Source of the DNA: Exophiala sp. HKRS030 | Taxonomy: Eukaryota; Ascomycota; Eurotiomycetes; Chaetothyriales; Herpotrichiellaceae | Reading direction: 5' to 3' | Length of the DNA: 64,000 bases | NCBI GenBank assembly: GCA_023897205.1 | Contig: JAHWDD010000003.1 | Span: 2,111,665-2,175,664 of the forward strand | Made by a program: the position numbers and the translations under genes | Notes under the pieces: generated by a model | Databases searched by the model: none | What the model saw: the letters and a program-made list of their open reading frames with translations, nothing else | What the model was told of the DNA's origin: nothing | Shown: piece by piece, positions 10,931-20,002 of the stretch | Layout: each line of letters begins with the position of its first letter | Numbering within the stretch: the first letter of the stretch is position 1

Positions 10931-13900
10931 CTAGTAAACTTCAAGAACGTATCTTCCGTCGTCCTTCAACTTCATAATCTCTCTGGCTGAATCAACCTTC
11001 TTAGCACCGGCAGCCTTTGCATCCTTGGTGATGGCCTCCTCCAAGACATTCGTCACATCGGGAACAGGCCAGGTTGGACCACAAAGGTAGAACGCACCCT
11101 CTTCCTTGATGTAAGCTTGAGTGATATCATCCAGAGTCTCCCTCATCCTATCCTGGATATAGATCTTTTGAGGTTGATCACGAGAGAACGCTCGTCCTAG
11201 CAGGGTAATCACACCAGCAGCCTGGTATGCCTCCCACTCTTCACCATAGCAGTACTCCTCACGTTGGTGTCGCGATCCCATGTACAGCAAGACAGACCCG
11301 ATTTCTTTGCCCTGGGCCTTCTCCATGGCGCGGTGCTGCACGAAAGCTCTGAAAGGAGCAAGACCTGTACCCAGACCAGCCATGATGATAGGTTGCGTCG
11401 ACTTTGGAGGTAGTTTCATGACGGATGGCTTGACGCTGACAGTCACAGGAGCACCGACCTTGAGGTTGCTCAAGTACTTGGTGGCCTGGCCGAAACGGTC
11501 ACGGCCCTTGGGATCGACCCAGTTGACCACAACGACCATGAGTGCGACCGACGTGGGTGTGACAGCCTGGCACGATGCGATCGAGTATTCACGACGCTTC
11601 ATCGGCTGGACGATGCGCACAATGTCATGGAACGATGGGTGTGCTGATGGAAACTCAAGGAGTACATCGGCAAATGTCACAGTATCGACTTCAGCGCGGC
11701 GTTGGAACTCCTTGAATCCCTCTGGTCCGGCAAGAGTGAGCAGGTTCTTCTTCTCATTCTCATCGTCCGCAAATTCAGCAAGCGCTTCATAAAATTTCTT
11801 GGGTGGACGGCCGAAGATGTCAACGTTCTGCATCAGAGCTTGGTAGATGGTCCTGTTCTCAAAGATCGATGGGTCGTCTCGGGATGCAACTTCGACGACA
11901 TCTTCAGCATTGAGGTCATACCACTTGATAAAGTTCATGACCTGATCATGATCATTTTCGGCGTGGACACCGAGCGCTTCACCAATGTCGTATTTGAGAC
12001 CTGAAGTACCGAGGTCGAATTCAATGTGGAAAATGTTTCGCTCGTACGTGATGGGCGTGAGACGGCGATTCTCCTTGACGCGCACGGTAAATGTCTTCGT
12101 TGGCAGCTCTGGGCGCAAGGTGTTTGCGGTTTGGTACGCCTCCTTGAACAAAAGGCCCTTGGCTGCTTTTTGCCAGCTGCGAAGGACAGAAGGAGGTTCT
12201 TCTTCAGTCTTGTCGAATGGTGCGAAACTGTTTGATAGAATGTCGGTTGCGAGGCTTTCCCTGATCTCAGCCTCAAGCTCGGTCCATTCCTTAGGCACCT
12301 CGATCTTGCGAAGAGTATGTTCTAGATCAGCGGCAACTTGCTCGAGAGTCTTCACATCGCTGTTGATGGTGGCGAGCTTCTGGAGACCAATCTCTTCTGA
12401 CTTGCCAAGTGCCACGCGGAGGAAAGCAGTTTGAACTGTGAGAGTCTCAAGTTCGGCGTCTTCGGTGTTGAGGCCAGTGTTCGCCGAATTGATGAGGTAT
12501 AAGTTGAGGGCATTCCCGGCGACGGATTTCTTGAAAGAGGTCGGAAGTTTCTTCTCAACATCTTCGTCCTTGATGCCTGGAAGCAGCAGGATGACATTGC
12601 CACCGCTCTGAACGGAGTTCAGAACATCAACCTTCTCCAGGAGCTTGACGTCGGAAACCACAATAGTGTTCGCTGCAGTGACAGGGTACGCGGCGTCAAC
12701 GGTCATCGAACCTTTGCGGATGTCAATCCTGTGCGCGCCACCCTGCAAGAGATTGTCATGGGTAGTGTTGACAGTGACATTTTGAGCCGAATCCTTAGCG
12801 AGAGCTTGAGCAAGGAAAGATGCCGCGGCCGCGGACGGCGCATCATCGACATTCCAGAAAGTGTATTGCTGCACCGAATCGTCGAGAGACGAGGCGAGGC
12901 CTTGATCATCAGGAGTTTTGCCAAGCAGTCTCTGGAATGTAGCCGAGATAGAGGAAGGTGTCCAGCGCTCAGCACGAGCATACTTCACCTCGCGGACCTC
13001 GGGTACATCATGAAAGGAACTTCCGTAGGAGACGGACGCCAGGACATCTTCGAAAAGCTGTGAATGTGAGCCAGCTTCTTGAACAGCCTGGGCATCAGCA
13101 ACCTGTCCGAGGACGCCCACGACTCTGACACTGCTAGGCAAAAGCTTCAAGAACTTGTCCTCAGCGAAAGGTCGATAAAGTCTGACATTGATGGCGCCAA
13201 CCCTGCTACCGGATCGAGCCAAAGAAGCGGCGGCCTGAGATGCCAAAGACGACTCGACTGAGCCAAAGGTGACGAGAACCACTTCTGGTTGTTCGTGACC
13301 AGAGTACTCAAAGGGCTTGTAATCCGTCCCGAGCTCTTCATTCAATGCCTTCAACGTCTTGAGGGCTCGACCTTCGGAGGTCATGTGCTTTCGGTCCTCT
13401 GCGGGAACAGCATTGAGAACCGCACGGTATGCAGCTGCGAGACCAGACTTATCGAGGATATCGATGACTCTAGTGGTCTCCCGGCCGACCCTCTGACCGT
13501 CATACACGTGAAGCGTGGGAAGGTCTTGCGCCAAGAGGGTCGCAAGGAGCGACATATGTTGCGCCTCATGAGCAGATTGTGAGGCCACCAATCCCAATCC
13601 CAAATCTTCCGCTGTGGACAGGGCTGTAGCATAGTCGGAGACCAGTCCACCGTCTTGTTCGCCCTCATAGTCCAAGGCTGCAATGTGAGCGACAAATGGG
13701 TTGCTCACAGAGTAGAGGAGAGAGAGCTGGTCGAGTACAGGTCTCAGAAAGGTCAAGGCTGACGACGGGGCAATCAAGCCCTGCGGGATATGTCTCTTCT
13801 TCAGGTCGAAGTCTTTGGAGAACATGTAGCCGAGAGCAATCGACCCTGCTCCGTTGCGTATCTGCATGGACTGGACAGCAGTCCGGTAGCCGTTCGCGTT

Positions 13901-14092
13901 CGTCTCTTGCGCCTCGGCCCACGCGCGTGCTGCAACATCGAGGTCGAAGGTCTCCGGGGAGTAGGAAAAGATCTTGTCCGAGAGAGTATAGGCGACTTGC
14001 TGGACAAGAGTCTGAGCAGTCAGGTAGGTAGGTCCTGCAACCGAAGCCAGGGGCGGCGACTGGCCGAAAGACTGTCTGTTTGAGGAGGCCAT
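10931..14092 (-). CDS. MET10: Sulfite reductase (NADPH) flavoprotein component
   Basis: Alpha subunit of assimilatory sulfite reductase. It passes electrons from NADPH via FAD to the hemoprotein subunit that reduces sulfite to sulfide for Cys/Met synthesis; cytosolic. Single exon, 1053 residues from 14092. In-frame codon 14137 lies 15 codons upstream, but the MASSNRQSFG start matches the family N-terminus as I recall it. The N-terminal half resembles pyruvate-ferredoxin-oxidoreductase domains, from VAGPTYLTAQTLVQQVAYTL (about 15-35) to about 450. There is no separate flavodoxin (FMN) domain, normal for fungal MET10. The C-terminal third is the ferredoxin-reductase module, with the RREYSIASC FAD block and the GLGTGLAPFRAFV NADP-binding glycine motif, ending DGRYVLEVY. 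A CACGTG element lies 265 bp upstream. Confidence 0.95.
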   Translation of the reverse strand: MASSNRQSFGQSPPLASVAGPTYLTAQTLVQQVAYTLSDKIFSYSPETFDLDVAARAWAEAQETNANGYRTAVQSMQIRNGAGSIALGYMFSKDFDLKKRHIPQGLIAPSSALTFLRPVLDQLSLLYSVSNPFVAHIAALDYEGEQDGGLVSDYATALSTAEDLGLGLVASQSAHEAQHMSLLATLLAQDLPTLHVYDGQRVGRETTRVIDILDKSGLAAAYRAVLNAVPAEDRKHMTSEGRALKTLKALNEELGTDYKPFEYSGHEQPEVVLVTFGSVESSLASQAAASLARSGSRVGAINVRLYRPFAEDKFLKLLPSSVRVVGVLGQVADAQAVQEAGSHSQLFEDVLASVSYGSSFHDVPEVREVKYARAERWTPSSISATFQRLLGKTPDDQGLASSLDDSVQQYTFWNVDDAPSAAAASFLAQALAKDSAQNVTVNTTHDNLLQGGAHRIDIRKGSMTVDAAYPVTAANTIVVSDVKLLEKVDVLNSVQSGGNVILLLPGIKDEDVEKKLPTSFKKSVAGNALNLYLINSANTGLNTEDAELETLTVQTAFLRVALGKSEEIGLQKLATINSDVKTLEQVAADLEHTLRKIEVPKEWTELEAEIRESLATDILSNSFAPFDKTEEEPPSVLRSWQKAAKGLLFKEAYQTANTLRPELPTKTFTVRVKENRRLTPITYERNIFHIEFDLGTSGLKYDIGEALGVHAENDHDQVMNFIKWYDLNAEDVVEVASRDDPSIFENRTIYQALMQNVDIFGRPPKKFYEALAEFADDENEKKNLLTLAGPEGFKEFQRRAEVDTVTFADVLLEFPSAHPSFHDIVRIVQPMKRREYSIASCQAVTPTSVALMVVVVNWVDPKGRDRFGQATKYLSNLKVGAPVTVSVKPSVMKLPPKSTQPIIMAGLGTGLAPFRAFVQHRAMEKAQGKEIGSVLLYMGSRHQREEYCYGEEWEAYQAAGVITLLGRAFSRDQPQKIYIQDRMRETLDDITQAYIKEEGAFYLCGPTWPVPDVTNVLEEAITKDAKAAGAKKVDSAREIMKLKDDGRYVLEVY

Positions 14093-14791
14093 TTCAACTT
14101 CAGATCTCGATATCTCCTCTACAAGGCCACTGTTCAAAGCAAGGGCCTAACTGTGACTTCCTGGAGGATGGGAAAGACGGAGGAGTGAGGAGGAGGTATT
14201 CGTTCTCCTCCGTAAGAAATAATTTCAAATCCACGGCGCCCGTCCGGGCGACATCGCCCGCTAGCCACAACATTTTCCTGCGCTCTGGACCGGCAGTAGA
14301 TGAGGTGATGCTGCCAACTGAGAAAAAAAGTGGAAAGCGTCGATTGCGTGCTCGAGCACGTGATCAACGCTTGACAAGGCTGAGGCTAGAGTCAAGAAGA
14401 TCGCCACAAGGCTGAACTAGGCCATAATGAGCCTAGATTCAAGGACGCTTTCGATGTACGCTCTTCATTCGGTTCAAGGCTATTTTTGCAAGTGGTTGTC
14501 TGCCTCGAGCTCAACATAAAATCCGTCGACTCGACATGACAAGGTGAGAAAGAGGTCGAAAACCACTGCTGGTTTTGGCAGTGTAGCTGACCTCAATGTC
14601 GATCAATCTTAAGGAAAGTTGGACGCCTTACTCGCCTGTAAGGCCAAGGCCAGTTTGTGCCACGTTGAAGCCGATGTTGCTCGGGGTTTGTGGAACGTGA
14701 CACTGTTATAACTATCTCAGCATGTTGTCGCTCTAGAAACATTCTTTAATCTCACCTGTTGAATAAAGTGTTATCCTCGCCTCATTGAGCC
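14093..14791. promoter_or_regulatory. Divergent promoter, MET10 / sulfotransferase-fold gene
   Basis: About 700 bp between divergent start codons, with no coding signal. Contains one E-box palindrome, listed separately. Confidence 0.5.
14357..14362. promoter_or_regulatory. CACGTG E-box upstream of MET10
   Basis: CACGTG is the Cbf1-type bHLH core which, in yeast, sits in promoters of sulfate-assimilation genes including MET10. Here it lies about 265 bp upstream of the MET10 ATG in the context GCACGTGA. A six-base match can occur by chance, so this is only a candidate. Confidence 0.35.
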
Positions 14792-15636
14792 ATGGCGACC
14801 ATGACTGATCAAGTTTGTCGATTCATCTACCCTGTAAAGACGCCCAACAGGCCACCACGTCCTGCAAATTATCCGATGCAAGTCCTGGCTCTCGGTCTTC
14901 CACGTTCTGGCACCGACTCTCTGAAACTCGGTTTGGAAAAGCTCGGATACCACGACATCTGGCACGGCTTCAACCTGCCCTCTTCGCGTGCCAATGATTG
15001 TCCCCTGTGGCTCCAGCTGCTTCAAGCCAAAGAGCGCGGCGACCAGCGCTTGGCGGAAAGTTTCGACTGGGATAGGCTGCTCGCCGAGTGTGACGGTATC
15101 ATGGACATGCCTCCGCTGCTGTTCGCCGAGGAGTTACTGGACTTTTACCCTCACGCCGCGGTCATATTGAACAGGCGAAGAGACATGAACGCATGGCACC
15201 GTAGCCTGAACGAAGCAGTCGGGATGACCATTGGGAGTTGGATCTTTTGGGTTTTGAGCCGTTGGGATGCCAGGATGTATTGGTGGTATCGGACAGTGGT
15301 GCTTAGCATCTCAATGATGGGCAAAGGACCAGGAGGATTCCAGCAAAACGGCAAACAGTGGGCAGAGGATTACTATCAAAATTTGGAGTCCAAATTGAAC
15401 AATGAAGGGAGAAAGTATCTAAAGTGGGAAGTACAGCAAGGCTGGGAACCGCTAGCAAGTTTCTGGACAAGCCAGTGCCAGACGAGGAGTTTCCGTGGGA
15501 GAATAAGGCCGGAGCGGAATTCCAGAAGAAGGTCGAGGCAGCCGGAATCCGTATGGCCATCAGAGCCTTTCGGAACATGGTGATAGCAGGGGTGATCGTT
15601 GGTGGTAGTCTAGCCTGGTGGTGGGAGTCGGCATGA
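14792..15636 (+). CDS. Sulfotransferase-fold (P-loop) protein, frameshifted near 15455
   Basis: Fungal sulfotransferase-family protein (Sulfotransfer_4 type, often mislabelled NAD-dependent epimerase). The PAPS/P-loop motif LGLPRSGTDSLK is at residues 34-45. A second conserved block is NRRRDMNAWHRSLN (about 130). The frame from 14792 reads on to 15583, but family-like sequence leaves it at about 15454. It resumes one frame over as SKFLDKPVPDEEFPWENKAG and ends at 15636 after a hydrophobic C-terminal segment (VIAGVIVGGSLAWWW). The blocks flanking the switch are directly contiguous, leaving no room for an intron. A single missing base between 15454 and 15457 explains it. So this is either a sequencing/assembly error or a truncated allele. 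Acceptor substrate unknown. Confidence 0.75.
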
Positions 15637-16271
15637 TCATCTTGGACGGTCTTGACTGGAGAGCAGTGACCAGCAGGATGTATTGGACAACGACGTCAGT
15701 TTACATTCAGACGAGGCAATCGAGTCGGAGATTCGTGCGTCGAACAGAATTTCCAACCTGTTTCGCCGATCGACATTGTGTGGTCATCCAGTAGCATGCT
15801 GTGTCAGCAAGCCCTTTATTTCGCTCGATTGACGTTTAGCTCGCGTTGCACCCGTTGAAAAGACGAGTACGGGTCGAAGCGAAGCGATGATAGAGGTTCA
15901 ACTATACCGTGCTCGTAGTCCCATACGAGATTAATCATGTCTTTTTGATGAGCGCATTTTGTAAAGAGTTAATTACCGTGGAATATTCTTGATGCCGAGG
16001 TTTCAGCGTAAGTGCGTAGCAAATGCCTGAAAACAAGAGCGGTAGAACTTTGTCCGCGTTCATCCGGGGGCTTTGACGTTATCATTTCACAACCAAGATC
16101 CGGAAGTAGGCAGACAGCAACAGCACGCAAAGATAGGTATATAAAGACCCGGCCTTCTGCATCTCCTGAAACTTGACAAGAGACAAGCTTCATACTACGA
16201 ACATACATCACCTACTCCGTTCCCACCACGCATACGGAGTACCGTCTACAGAATACGCTCACAAGAACACA
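15637..16271. promoter_or_regulatory. Intergenic region with FMP52 promoter
   Basis: About 635 bp between the sulfotransferase-fold gene and FMP52, no coding signal. Contains a TATA-like element (16138-16146). Confidence 0.5.
16138..16146 (+). promoter_or_regulatory. TATA-like box of FMP52
   Basis: TATATAAAG lies about 126 bp upstream of the FMP52 start, a plausible distance for a fungal core promoter. No transcription start is known. Confidence 0.4.
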
Positions 16272-17083
16272 ATGGCTACCGCCCTCGTTGTTGGCTGCAC
16301 CGGCCTCATTGTGAGTCTCTCCCCAAAACTTGCTCTTTTCCATTGCGAGGCGCATGTGAGAGAGCGTGGGCGGGATTTCCTAACGTGTGTCTTTCTGTCA
16401 TTTAGGGATCCCATATCCTCTCGATTCTTCGCGCCGGCGGCAGTCCATCGCAATACACCAGCCTCGACACCATCGCCCGCCGCTCACTCCCAGCCCCGGC
16501 CGAGTCTGGTGTCGTCCCCGTGAACGAGGTGCTTGAAAAAGACACCACCAAATGGGGCGAGCACATTTCCGCACTCTCTCCTCCCCCAGCGGCCGTCTTT
16601 TACGCACTGGGCACGACTCGAGCGGCAGTGGGCGGCTTCGAGAACCAAAACAAGATCGAACACGAGATGAACCTCCAGGTCGCAAAGGCTGCCAAAGAAG
16701 CGGGGACAAAGACGTACGTGCTCATCAGTAGCACGGGGGCCAGCGCAGGCTCCATGTTCGGATACCCCAAGATGAAGGGCGAGATCGAAGACATCGTCAA
16801 GGCTCTCGAGTTCGAACACACAATCATCGTCCGCCCGGGTCTCATCGTCGGCGAACGTGAACAGAGCAGAGGTGTCTTCGAGGCCGGCCTGAGATCTTTC
16901 GCGAATGGACTGGGACATCTACACAGCTCCTTCAAGGATTCCTGGGCTCAAGACGCAGAGACGATTGCAAGAGCCGCCGTCGCCGCTGCAGCCGAGGTCG
17001 AGAAAGGTGAGGTCAAGGAAAAAGTTTGGATCCTCGCACAAAAAGACGTGGTCCGTCTGGGAAAGACGGACTGGAAGGCATGA
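16272..17083 (+). CDS. FMP52: FMP52-like mitochondrial NAD(P)-binding protein
   Basis: Small atypical SDR of the Fmp52 family, found with the mitochondrial outer membrane in yeast; biochemical role poorly defined. Two exons: 39 nt (13 codons), then intron 16311-16405 (95 nt), then 226 codons; 238 residues. The junction creates the dinucleotide motif GCTGLIGSHIL (residues 8-18), which neither exon has alone. Further marks are FYALGTTRAAVGG, LISSTGAS and YPKMKGEIE, which carries the SDR Tyr-x3-Lys pair. Only the length and family are firm; the enzyme activity is not. Confidence 0.88.
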
Positions 17084-17312
17084 AAATCTTGTGTGAGTAC
17101 GACTAGTATTGGTTTCACGAAGGGGAGTTTGTTTTTGGGACTTTTTTTCCGCGGCCTGTGATACCCCAGTTTTTGAATATCTCATGTAACCTACAACTAA
17201 TGTCCTGATACATAACTGTCGACTTGGTTTTTTTTTCCGCCAACGAGAATGATATTGGAAAACATATGTACAAGGACCCCCCCCCCAAAGTTTTAGCCCG
17301 TGCAGCAAACAA

Positions 17313-17789
17313 TCACACACTCTGTTCTCCTTTACCGGCCTCACCACCCCCGGCTCGTCCACCTCCTCCCTCGGACATCTTCTTCTTGGACCCACCCTGC
17401 TCTTCCGCCGTCGGCTGGCTGAGGTCCGGGTTGGCGGGGCTAGAGTCCAAAGGGTTGACCTGGTTCCCTTCTCCGGCCTTCTTTCGAGCCTCTTCCGGGT
17501 CGGTGATGTTGGGATCGAAAGCCGCCTCTTCGTTCGCCGCCGTGGTGTCGTCGGTGCTCGACTTGGCGTACTCGTTCGCCTCTGGGTTCATCTTTTCCCG
17601 GTCCAACTGTGCATCTCGCTGAGGGTGTGGATGACGATCAGGATCTTGACCTGACGCGAATCCATATGGGGCGGTTGTGGATAGCGGTCGAGCGTTTGCT
17701 CTGCTTCTTATCGTTTGAGAGGAAGGAAGGGATAATCTCGAGGACCTGAAGCCCCTTGAATATCGGAGGAGTGATGAGAAGGGTGTCAT
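17313..17789 (-). CDS. Small conserved hypothetical protein, probable mitochondrial import
   Basis: 158 residues from the ATG at 17789. The frame runs upstream to 17873, but the internal Met starts a basic, Ser-rich, acid-free segment (MTPFSSLLRYSRGFRSSRLS) typical of a mitochondrial presequence. ANARPLSTTAPYGF resembles a cleavage region. The mature part is short, hydrophilic and charged (EARKKAGEGNQVNPLDSS), ending in a Gly-rich tail. No catalytic motif. It resembles a small fungal-only family I know only as hypothetical. Convergent with FMP52; the 3' ends are 229 bp apart. Confidence 0.62.
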   Translation of the reverse strand: MTPFSSLLRYSRGFRSSRLSLPSSQTIRSRANARPLSTTAPYGFASGQDPDRHPHPQRDAQLDREKMNPEANEYAKSSTDDTTAANEEAAFDPNITDPEEARKKAGEGNQVNPLDSSPANPDLSQPTAEEQGGSKKKMSEGGGGRAGGGEAGKGEQSV

Positions 17790-18196
17790 CGTACTCGTGG
17801 TAGACTGTGAGTTCTGTGTGATTCCGGTAGGTAAGGAGGTAAAGATATACGGAGTAGTGCTCGATAGGAGCACCTGTGGACGACGAGAACGACTTGTCAG
17901 GTATTTAGTTGCTTCCTTATCTCTTTCAGGCTCTTACAACCTTCAATCACAGCATTAAATTTGTGAGAAGAGAATGAAAGGGTGCAAAACATGTTCAACT
18001 GGTGTCATTGATTGTCTTTTTGCACCACCTACAGCGTATAAACGCAAGTGACGTCAAGTGACATGGAGACGGATGTTTTCTCCAGCTACAAAGGAACGAG
18101 TTGTCTTAAGATTCCCCCACAATCTTCTCCTCGTACGGATAGCCATCAACATTCCACTCCCATAACAAACAATTTGGCCAGGCGCGTATTTCATGG
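17790..18196. other. Intergenic, nothing distinct
   Basis: About 400 bp between two minus-strand genes: the GST 3' flank and the small-protein promoter. I see no gene or clear motif. Confidence 0.55.
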
Positions 18197-19471
18197 CTAG
18201 TTTCGTGCCTCCAACGGCAAAACATGTGGCGTGGGACCTTCGGGCACGACACCGGCCGGGTTCAAAATGGTCAAACTCACGAAATAATGGTTCTTGATAT
18301 GCTCAAAACTGGTGGTGTCCTTGAAAGCCGGCACGGTCCAATACAAGTTCCTCAACCATTTGTGGATGTTAGGGTATTGATACCGAATCATGCCCTTGTT
18401 CGTCTTGAAAAGAGACACGTAGACCGGGTCGAATCGGATCATGGTGACATACAACCGAATATCTGCCTCTGTGATCTCGGCACCGAAATAGTAAGGTCCA
18501 GGACTGCTACGTGAAGCAAGATGAGATTCGACCTTGTCCAAATGATTGAACAAATTGCTGACGGCTTCGTGATACACTTCTTGTGTTTTGGCCAAACCAC
18601 ATTTGCTGTGGGTGAATCAACAACCCCGGTGGTCAGCACCTCAGTTGTCTGGGTAAGGAGTATGTAGGAGGTCAAGAGATGGGAGGTAGTAGGGAAGTCA
18701 ACAAGTACTCACTAAACTCCATTATTGATATTCTCATATGTCCAACCATTGGCTTCGTCGATCTTCTCCCTCAATTCCACAGGATACAAATCCACGGCTC
18801 GCTTGTCTTCCGGCAAAAGGTCGTCAAACTCGGTGTAAAGCATACGGATGATTTCGCTACTCTCGTTGCTCACGATGGTCTCGAGTGTCTTGTCCCACAA
18901 CACGGGAACGGAAAATCGTCCCTGGTAATCCGGGTTGGCTCTCAGGTACAACTCCTTGGGTCTTTTGACGTCCGAGTGCAAAGGGTCAGGAGTACAGTCG
19001 TCCATTGGAAGTTTCTCGTCGGGTGTGACGAACCGCCAACTGTCCGTCAGTGACATGTGCCAGTGCACCGACGTGACCGATATCAAAGACTCGAGACCTT
19101 TGAGTTTCCGGACGATCAACGTTCGGTGAGCTTTCGATACTGGTCAGTCCGTCTGATGTCCACTTTGGGACTTGTTGTATGTCATGCATGTGTGTCATGT
19201 TTGTACTCACCCCATGGACAGGCATAAGACACGTATAGATGGTATCTATATCGACGCCAGAGAATCAGCCTGGGCCCTTTCTGTCTCTTTTTTTTTGGTT
19301 ACCAACGAACCTGTTCGCTTCTGGAGGGAACCTTGCCCCGGGATCTCGAGAGATGAAATTTCGAAATTGAGCCGGTGGTCGAACGAGTTCGCCCTTCTTG
19401 CCCCATAAACTTGCTGGGAGGGAATTCGTAGTCGTATTCGAGTTCGAGTTCGAGTTCGAGTTCGAATCCAT
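18197..19471 (-). CDS. Xi/omega-type glutathione S-transferase (glutathionyl-hydroquinone reductase, ECM4-like)
   Basis: Cytosolic enzyme that uses a catalytic cysteine to remove glutathione from glutathionyl-hydroquinones. Four exons, introns 19246-19310 (65 nt, unusual GTTCGT donor), 19131-19210 (80) and 18606-18712 (107); 340 residues. Splicing gives RYHLYVSYACPWAHRTLIVR, placing the catalytic Cys at residue 63. TSVHWHMSLTDSWRF and the helical C-terminal domain with FGAEITEADIRLYVTMIRFD (exon 4) are typical of the xi class. Exon 2 is only 35 nt but carries the active site. The N-terminus has an (Asn-Ser)n run encoded by a hexanucleotide repeat, so its length may vary between strains. Likely role in quinone or xenobiotic detoxification. 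Confidence 0.9.
19438..19469. repeat. Hexanucleotide (TTCGAG)n repeat inside GST exon 1
   Basis: About five tandem TTCGAG units on the plus strand. Read on the minus strand they encode alternating Asn and Ser at the GST N-terminus. Confidence 0.8.
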
Positions 19472-20002
19472 CTTGAATTGTTCCTAATTAACCAAACTAT
19501 GACTAACCAATCCCGACTTCATTGTTTGCTTGTACTGATATTGTAAAGTGATTAGGCCGAGTCGAGGGTCAGCGGTGCCCTTTTTATTGTTAGAAGATCA
19601 TCCGTACTCGATGGTCCTGCTTACCACCTTCTTACGAACCATCAACCCCCCCAAAGTACGGGAGCACGAGTGTACGGAATACTCCAAAAAGAACCCACTT
19701 CCATAGAAAGGTGCGATTGTAATTGGTCATATTGGTTTCGTAAACACTTGACCTTCTCTCGACCGAGACATCACGTGAACGATACACGCTGTACCAGTAG
19801 GTGTTGTTAATACCTCGATATTGTAAATAAAGAAGGGAAAGAGGGAACAGTTTCAGGAAAGGTTACCACTTGCTTTGTCATATCCGGGTACATTTCTATC
19901 CTTACAATGTCCAACAACTGACTATAATCCAACATACTTGGTGAGAGGTATTGTACATCCGTATCCCACACAAGAACAAAAACAGCACCCACTTCGTCGT
20001 AA
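19472..20002. promoter_or_regulatory. Intergenic, GST promoter side
   Basis: About 530 bp between the GST start and the GUP1 stop. Holds a TCACGTGA palindrome (19771-19778), a Cbf1-type E-box, about 300 bp upstream of the GST. No gene seen. Confidence 0.45.
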
